Shown here: positions 60,647 through 64,000 of the stretch, piece after piece
How the letters are laid out: every line of letters begins with the position of its first letter
Numbering within the stretch: position 1 is the stretch's first letter
DNA from: AC-32 sp035518635
Lineage (GTDB): Bacteria > Actinomycetota > Thermoleophilia > Gaiellales > Gaiellaceae
Length of the DNA stretch: 64,000 nt
Direction: 5' to 3'
Assembly (NCBI GenBank): GCA_035518635.1
Contig: DATIXI010000023.1
Location: 1 to 64,000, forward strand
Made by a program: the position numbers and the translations under genes
The notes under the pieces: model-generated
What the model was told of the DNA's origin: nothing
Seen by the model: the letters and a program-made list of their open reading frames with translations, nothing else
The model's database searches: none

Positions 60647-61192
60647 GAGCCGGGCGAGCGCGTAGATCCGCGCGTTCTCCTCGACCGCGAACGCGCGGGC
60701 GAGCGCGCCCGACAAGTCGGGCCCGAAGCAGACCGGGCCGTGGTCGCGGACGACGACCGCTTCCCGCTCTCCCGCCGCCGCGAGCACGGCCTCGCCGAGC
60801 TCCGCGGTCCCCGACGACACAGGCCGCGCGACCGGCACCGGCCGCGGCTGCTCCGGCTCGACCGCGGGGATCTCGTCGAGGATCCGCGAGAGCGCCGTCG
60901 CGTAGGGCGAGTGGGTGTGGACGATCGCCCCGACCTCCGGGCGGGCGGCGAGAACGCCGAGATGCATCGGCGCCTCGACGCTCGGCGCCGGGCCCTCGAC
61001 CAGCCTGCCGTCCTCATCGACGAGGCAGACGTCCTCCGGACGGAGCGTGTCGTACCAGAGCGCGCTCGGCGAGATCACGACGAGGCTCCCGGCGCGCGCA
61101 CTCGCATTGCCGGCCGCGCCGAGGACGAGCCCGCCCGACGCCATCCGCCGCAGCGTCTCGCAGAGCTCCTCGCGGAGCTCCTCGTGCCTCAT
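60602..61192 (-). CDS. class II aldolase/adducin-like protein (fuculose-phosphate aldolase type)
   Basis: The 196-residue zinc enzyme has catalytic Glu73 (SVEAPMH), the HTH of IVHTHSPYATA (His92, His94) and His151 in RDHGPVC. It cleaves or epimerises sugar phosphates such as L-fuculose-1-phosphate or ribulose-5-phosphate. It overlaps the AhpD-like gene by 45 bases and the next gene by ATGA. Substrate is unknown. Confidence 0.85.
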   Translation of the reverse strand: MRHEELREELCETLRRMASGGLVLGAAGNASARAGSLVVISPSALWYDTLRPEDVCLVDEDGRLVEGPAPSVEAPMHLGVLAARPEVGAIVHTHSPYATALSRILDEIPAVEPEQPRPVPVARPVSSGTAELGEAVLAAAGEREAVVVRDHGPVCFGPDLSGALARAFAVEENARIYALARLLGGGDRSADDERGP

Positions 61193-61527
61193 CGCCCGAA
61201 GAACCAGCGCTCGAGCGGGCGCAGCAGCTCCTGCCGGACAAACGGCTTCACCTTCTCGCCCCGGCCGTCCTGCTCCGAGACGCGGGCGTCGTCCTCGAGC
61301 GCACCGTTCGCGGCCTCCAGCGCGTCGGTCAGCTCGTAGCCCTGGAAGATGTAGTCGTCGCGCCGCGCCTCGTCGCTGCGGCGGTACTGCGGGTTGACCG
61401 CGCGCCCGACGGCCCAGAGCGCTCCGGGGAGCCGCTCGATCCAGATCACCACCCGCTCTGCCTCGCCCCGGTCGTCGACCCCATGCACCTCGCGCTCCGC
61501 GAACCGGGCGGCGGACGGCTTCCTCAC
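61189..61527 (-). CDS. hypothetical protein, 112 aa
   Basis: A basic and aromatic soluble protein with VVIWIERLPGALWAVGRAVNPQYRRSDEARRDDYIFQGYELTDAL in the middle. No family is recognised. It overlaps the aldolase start by four bases (ATGA), so the two are probably co-translated. ATG start at 61527. Confidence 0.55.
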   Translation of the reverse strand: MRKPSAARFAEREVHGVDDRGEAERVVIWIERLPGALWAVGRAVNPQYRRSDEARRDDYIFQGYELTDALEAANGALEDDARVSEQDGRGEKVKPFVRQELLRPLERWFFGR

Positions 61528-61553
61528 GGAACGGACCCTACTAGGATCCCGGC

Positions 61554-61805
61554 GTGGCCCGGTTCTCGAGCTTCCTCCGCAACCCGTTCTCGTTCCTCTT
61601 CGCCCGCTCGGGCAAGGAGGAGCGCGTCGCCGCCTACGTCATCCGCGAGCACGAGCGCGGGCGGCCGCTGACGGAGATCCTCGAGGACCCCTACATCCGC
61701 AACCGCTGCACCGACCAGGAGCTGGCGCGACTCCTCGACCAGCCCGAGATCGTCCACGCTCTCGGCGAGAGCGCCGTCGCCGAGGAGCGCGACCGGCTCG
61801 CCTAG
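61554..61805 (+). CDS. hypothetical protein, 83 aa
   Basis: The product has a short hydrophobic start (FSSFLRNPFSFLFARSGKEE) and a basic helical rest with VIREHERGRPLTEILEDPYIRNRCTDQELARLLDQ. Nothing functional can be named; similar short proteins are common in actinobacteria. GTG start 61554. Its stop directly abuts the convergent cyclodeaminase gene. Confidence 0.5.
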   Translation: MARFSSFLRNPFSFLFARSGKEERVAAYVIREHERGRPLTEILEDPYIRNRCTDQELARLLDQPEIVHALGESAVAEERDRLA

Positions 61806-62735
61806 CTAGACCTGCGCTCCCAGCCCGCGTTCCCGCGCGCGTTCCAGCGCGACCGCGCCGATCGCAATGTCCCAGGCAGCGAGCCCGTTCGACTTGAAGA
61901 GCACTATGTCCTCGTCGGCCTGCCGGCCGGAAAGCTCACCGCTCACGACCTCATGCAGCTCGTGCACCTCGAGCCAGTCGAGCACGCCGGCCTCGACCGG
62001 CTCGATCAGGTCGCCGGACTCGAGCCTCGACTGCTCGCGCGAGTCGCAGCAGACGAACGCCGCGCGCTCGAGCACGACGTTGTCGAGCTCGCGGTGGCGC
62101 GGGTCGTTCGCGCCGACTGCACAGACGAGCGCCCCCGGCCGGAGCCACTCGCCGCGCAGCACGGGGTCGGGCGAGGTCGTCACCGTCACGACGACGTCCT
62201 GGGCGGCTGCATCCCGGTGGCTCTCGCCGGCCTCGGCGCCCGTCTCCTTGCAGAACTCGCGCAGCCGCTTCTCGTTGCGACAGTAGGCGACGACGCGCTC
62301 GATCCCGGGAAGCGCCTCCCTGATGCACTCGACCTGGCTCCGCGCCTGCCAGCCGCAGCCGATCACTCCCAGCGACTCCGCGGCCTCGCGCGCCAGGTGC
62401 CTGGCCGCCACCCCGCTCGCGGCGCCCGTGCGGAGCTGGCCCATCTTGTCGGCCTCGATCACGGCGGCGAGCTCCGCCTTCTCCGTGTCGAAGAGGACGA
62501 CCACGAACGGCGTCCCGCCCTCGAGCCAGACGTACGACTTCAGGCCGGCGAAGCCGAGCTCCCGGTCGACCGCGGACATGACCGCGAACATCCCGCCCTC
62601 GAGTCGGGTGCGCCTGCGCGGCGTGTTGTCGATCGCACCGTCCGCGAGACGCCGGAAGCAGCCCTCGACGGCCTCGAGCGCATCGGCCGGAGTGAGCAGC
62701 TCGCCGACCTCGGCCTCTGTCAGGTAGAGCGGCAC
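61806..62735 (-). CDS. ornithine cyclodeaminase/mu-crystallin family protein
   Basis: This 309-residue NAD(P)-dependent enzyme has GLKSYVWLEGG, FDTEKAELAAVIEADKMGQLRTGAASGVA and the Rossmann motif LGVIGCGWQARSQVEC. The family includes ornithine cyclodeaminase, alanine dehydrogenase and imine reductases; the substrate here is open. It starts with ATG 62735. It shares the tail-to-tail joint with the previous small gene with no gap. Confidence 0.85.
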   Translation of the reverse strand: MPLYLTEAEVGELLTPADALEAVEGCFRRLADGAIDNTPRRRTRLEGGMFAVMSAVDRELGFAGLKSYVWLEGGTPFVVVLFDTEKAELAAVIEADKMGQLRTGAASGVAARHLAREAAESLGVIGCGWQARSQVECIREALPGIERVVAYCRNEKRLREFCKETGAEAGESHRDAAAQDVVVTVTTSPDPVLRGEWLRPGALVCAVGANDPRHRELDNVVLERAAFVCCDSREQSRLESGDLIEPVEAGVLDWLEVHELHEVVSGELSGRQADEDIVLFKSNGLAAWDIAIGAVALERARERGLGAQV

Positions 62736-62747
62736 GGGCCGAGGCTA

Positions 62748-63905
62748 CTAGCTGTGCGCCCAGACCACGATCCCGCCCGCGGCAGCCACGAGCGAGACGG
62801 CGGCGACGAGGACGATCACGAGGATGTCGTTGCCTCCCCCGGTCGACGTGTCCGCCTCGGCGACCGGCGCCGGCGCGGCCTTCACCGTCGCGTATACGTA
62901 GACGGAACGGCTCACTCCGTCCGCGTCGGGATCGGCGAGGAAGCTCTGGTACTGGTCGGCGCGCACGAGCCGGAGCCGTGACTCGAACAGCCGCCGCAGG
63001 AGGAACGCGGGGGGAAGCGAGTGCTTCAGCACCGCGGCCGTCCAGGTCGCCGCGCCCGGCGGCCGCAGCAGCCGCACGACGGGCGCGGGGCTCACCCTGA
63101 GCAGCACCTTCGGCTCGCCGGTTCCGTGCGCCCGGACGGTGAGGGAGAGCGGCGCGCCGTCTCCGAGCGTGCGCGCGAACCTGACCGGCCGGCCGCCCGG
63201 AAGGCTCAGCTCGCCGACGACTCGCAGCGGCGCCTCCGCTGCGGTCTTGCGCGCATGCACGGTCCCGCTGAACGTCGCGAACGCGGCCTGGAGCCGCGAG
63301 CCGGAGAGCGAGGCGCGCCGAGTCGAGTCCAGCAGTGTTGCGAGGTCGGCCGTCCGCGCAAACCCGGTGTAGGCGACACCCGGCGCGCGGGTCGCGTTCA
63401 CGACTGTGAGCGTCACGCGGTCGCCGTCGCGGCCGATGTGCAGCCGGACCGGCAGGTACCGCGCGACCGGGGCGGCTCGCAGCGTGATGTCGGCCGCGAG
63501 AACCTTTCTCCCGGGCGAGAACCCGGCCCAGAGGACCTGGTCGGTTCTGAGACCGGGCTCGGATTCGGAACCGGGGGCGGCGCGGACGTCCACGACCGGC
63601 CCGCCGATCGCGAACTGGTAGTCGCCCTTGCCGGAGACGACGAGCCGCTGCTGGACGTGCAGCGCGACCGCTCGGCCCGTTCCGTCTACGCCGACCAGGA
63701 CGCGCTGAGCGCTCGCGATGCCGAGCCGTAGCAGGTAGCTCCGCGGGAGCGCCACGTTCCCCGTCACGGGCGGGCTCACGGTCGGATAGGGAACGGGCCC
63801 TGGCAGGACGATCTGCTGGGTGGGCTGCCGCGCAGCGGCGGCCGTGCCCCCGAGGACGAGCGCCGCGGCCGCGAGCGAGGCGCCGGTCGGAACGAGTCGT
63901 CTCAC
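62748..63905 (-). CDS. secreted protein with C-terminal membrane anchor, 385 aa
   Basis: The protein has a signal peptide (GASLAAAALVLGGTAAAA), a long beta-rich, valine- and glycine-rich mature part with no recognised domain, and a C-terminal single helix (ILVIVLVAAVSLVAAAGGIVVW) followed by one or two residues. This is a wall- or membrane-anchored surface protein. GTG start 63905. It lies seven bases downstream of another gene that runs off the window. Confidence 0.6.
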   Translation of the reverse strand: MRRLVPTGASLAAAALVLGGTAAAARQPTQQIVLPGPVPYPTVSPPVTGNVALPRSYLLRLGIASAQRVLVGVDGTGRAVALHVQQRLVVSGKGDYQFAIGGPVVDVRAAPGSESEPGLRTDQVLWAGFSPGRKVLAADITLRAAPVARYLPVRLHIGRDGDRVTLTVVNATRAPGVAYTGFARTADLATLLDSTRRASLSGSRLQAAFATFSGTVHARKTAAEAPLRVVGELSLPGGRPVRFARTLGDGAPLSLTVRAHGTGEPKVLLRVSPAPVVRLLRPPGAATWTAAVLKHSLPPAFLLRRLFESRLRLVRADQYQSFLADPDADGVSRSVYVYATVKAAPAPVAEADTSTGGGNDILVIVLVAAVSLVAAAGGIVVWAHS

Positions 63906-63912
63906 CGAGCCC

Positions 63913-64000
63913 TCAGCGCGTCTGCTTGATCTTCGGCAGCGTCGACGAGAGCGGGTCGTCCGTGACGGGCGCGTACGTCATGTCGTGGAAACGCGCGAAG
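63913..64000 (-). CDS. C-terminal fragment of an unidentified protein (partial)
   Basis: Reading in from the right edge on the reverse strand gives 28 residues ending in DPLSSTLPKIKQTR before TGA 63913-63915, with GC-rich codon use. The sequence is too short to name. It precedes the secreted-protein gene in the same direction and may be co-transcribed with it. Confidence 0.5.
   Translation of the reverse strand, partial: FARFHDMTYAPVTDDPLSSTLPKIKQTR

Overview
The window comes from a very GC-rich chromosome with many GTG starts and almost no intergenic space. Two futalosine-pathway menaquinone genes, a split b6-type cytochrome bc complex and several small proteins of the kind seen in deep actinobacteria suggest Actinobacteriota, probably class Thermoleophilia (Gaiella-like). 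That placement is an inference from gene content. I see no tRNA, rRNA, CRISPR array, transposase or prophage, and no gene-free stretch longer than 300 bases. The longest gap is about 183 bases, upstream of a secreted hydrolase at 39597-39779.

Layout. 1-4566: an ABC exporter and small hypothetical or secreted proteins. 4670-11672: one reverse-strand block for menaquinone and respiration: MqnA, a polyprenyl diphosphate synthase, MenG/UbiE, UbiX, a cytochrome bc complex (subunit IV-cytochrome c fusion, cytochrome b, Rieske) and UbiD. MqnD lies far away at 58752. 11701-18337: an HpnA-like epimerase, HemB, a second ABC exporter, an AI-2E-type permease and an M23-like protein. 18361-25198: YmdB phosphodiesterase, two polytopic glycosyltransferase-like proteins, GtrA, acylphosphatase, Pcm and a phosphodiesterase. 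25233-29290: branched-chain 2-oxoacid dehydrogenase E1alpha, E1beta and E2 with an embedded formamidase-like gene. 29303-33465: a MoxR/DUF58/DUF4129 cluster. 33475-45359: lipid kinase, 2H phosphoesterase, PaaR and paaABCD (phenylacetyl-CoA epoxidase without PaaE), a secreted peptidase, three enoyl-CoA hydratases, a cytosolic HtrA and LtrA. 45867-57265: purine catabolism: xanthine dehydrogenase, adenine deaminase, 8-oxoguanine/guanine-type deaminase, HIU hydrolase, OHCU decarboxylase, membrane urate hydroxylase, a DUF3830 protein, allantoate amidohydrolase and an MFS carrier. 57321-64000: thiolase, MqnD, a DtxR regulator, an aldolase, an ornithine cyclodeaminase relative and hypothetical proteins.

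How it works together. The first block makes and tailors menaquinone and builds the complex that oxidises it. The catabolic operons (branched-chain keto acids, phenylacetate, purines) feed acyl-CoA, ammonia and electrons into central metabolism. Three of them carry the same 15-bp palindrome, GTAACAG-A/T-CTGTTAC, between two of their genes, which suggests a shared regulator or a dispersed element. The PaaR-paaA intergenic region carries a separate operator, CTAACGATCGTTCG, matching the PaaR consensus I recall from Thermus.

Other architecture. ATGA and GTGA start-stop overlaps are the rule within operons. Several genes have no ATG, GTG or TTG where their family begins and seem to start with CTG, often as CTGA. 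Six of thirteen tail-to-tail gene pairs share the tetranucleotide CTAG as both stop codons. Three small palindromic repeat families are present. One lies inside a 134-bp insertion flanked by a 33-bp direct repeat at the paaB-paaC junction. Another has entered both flexible linkers of the E2 protein in frame.
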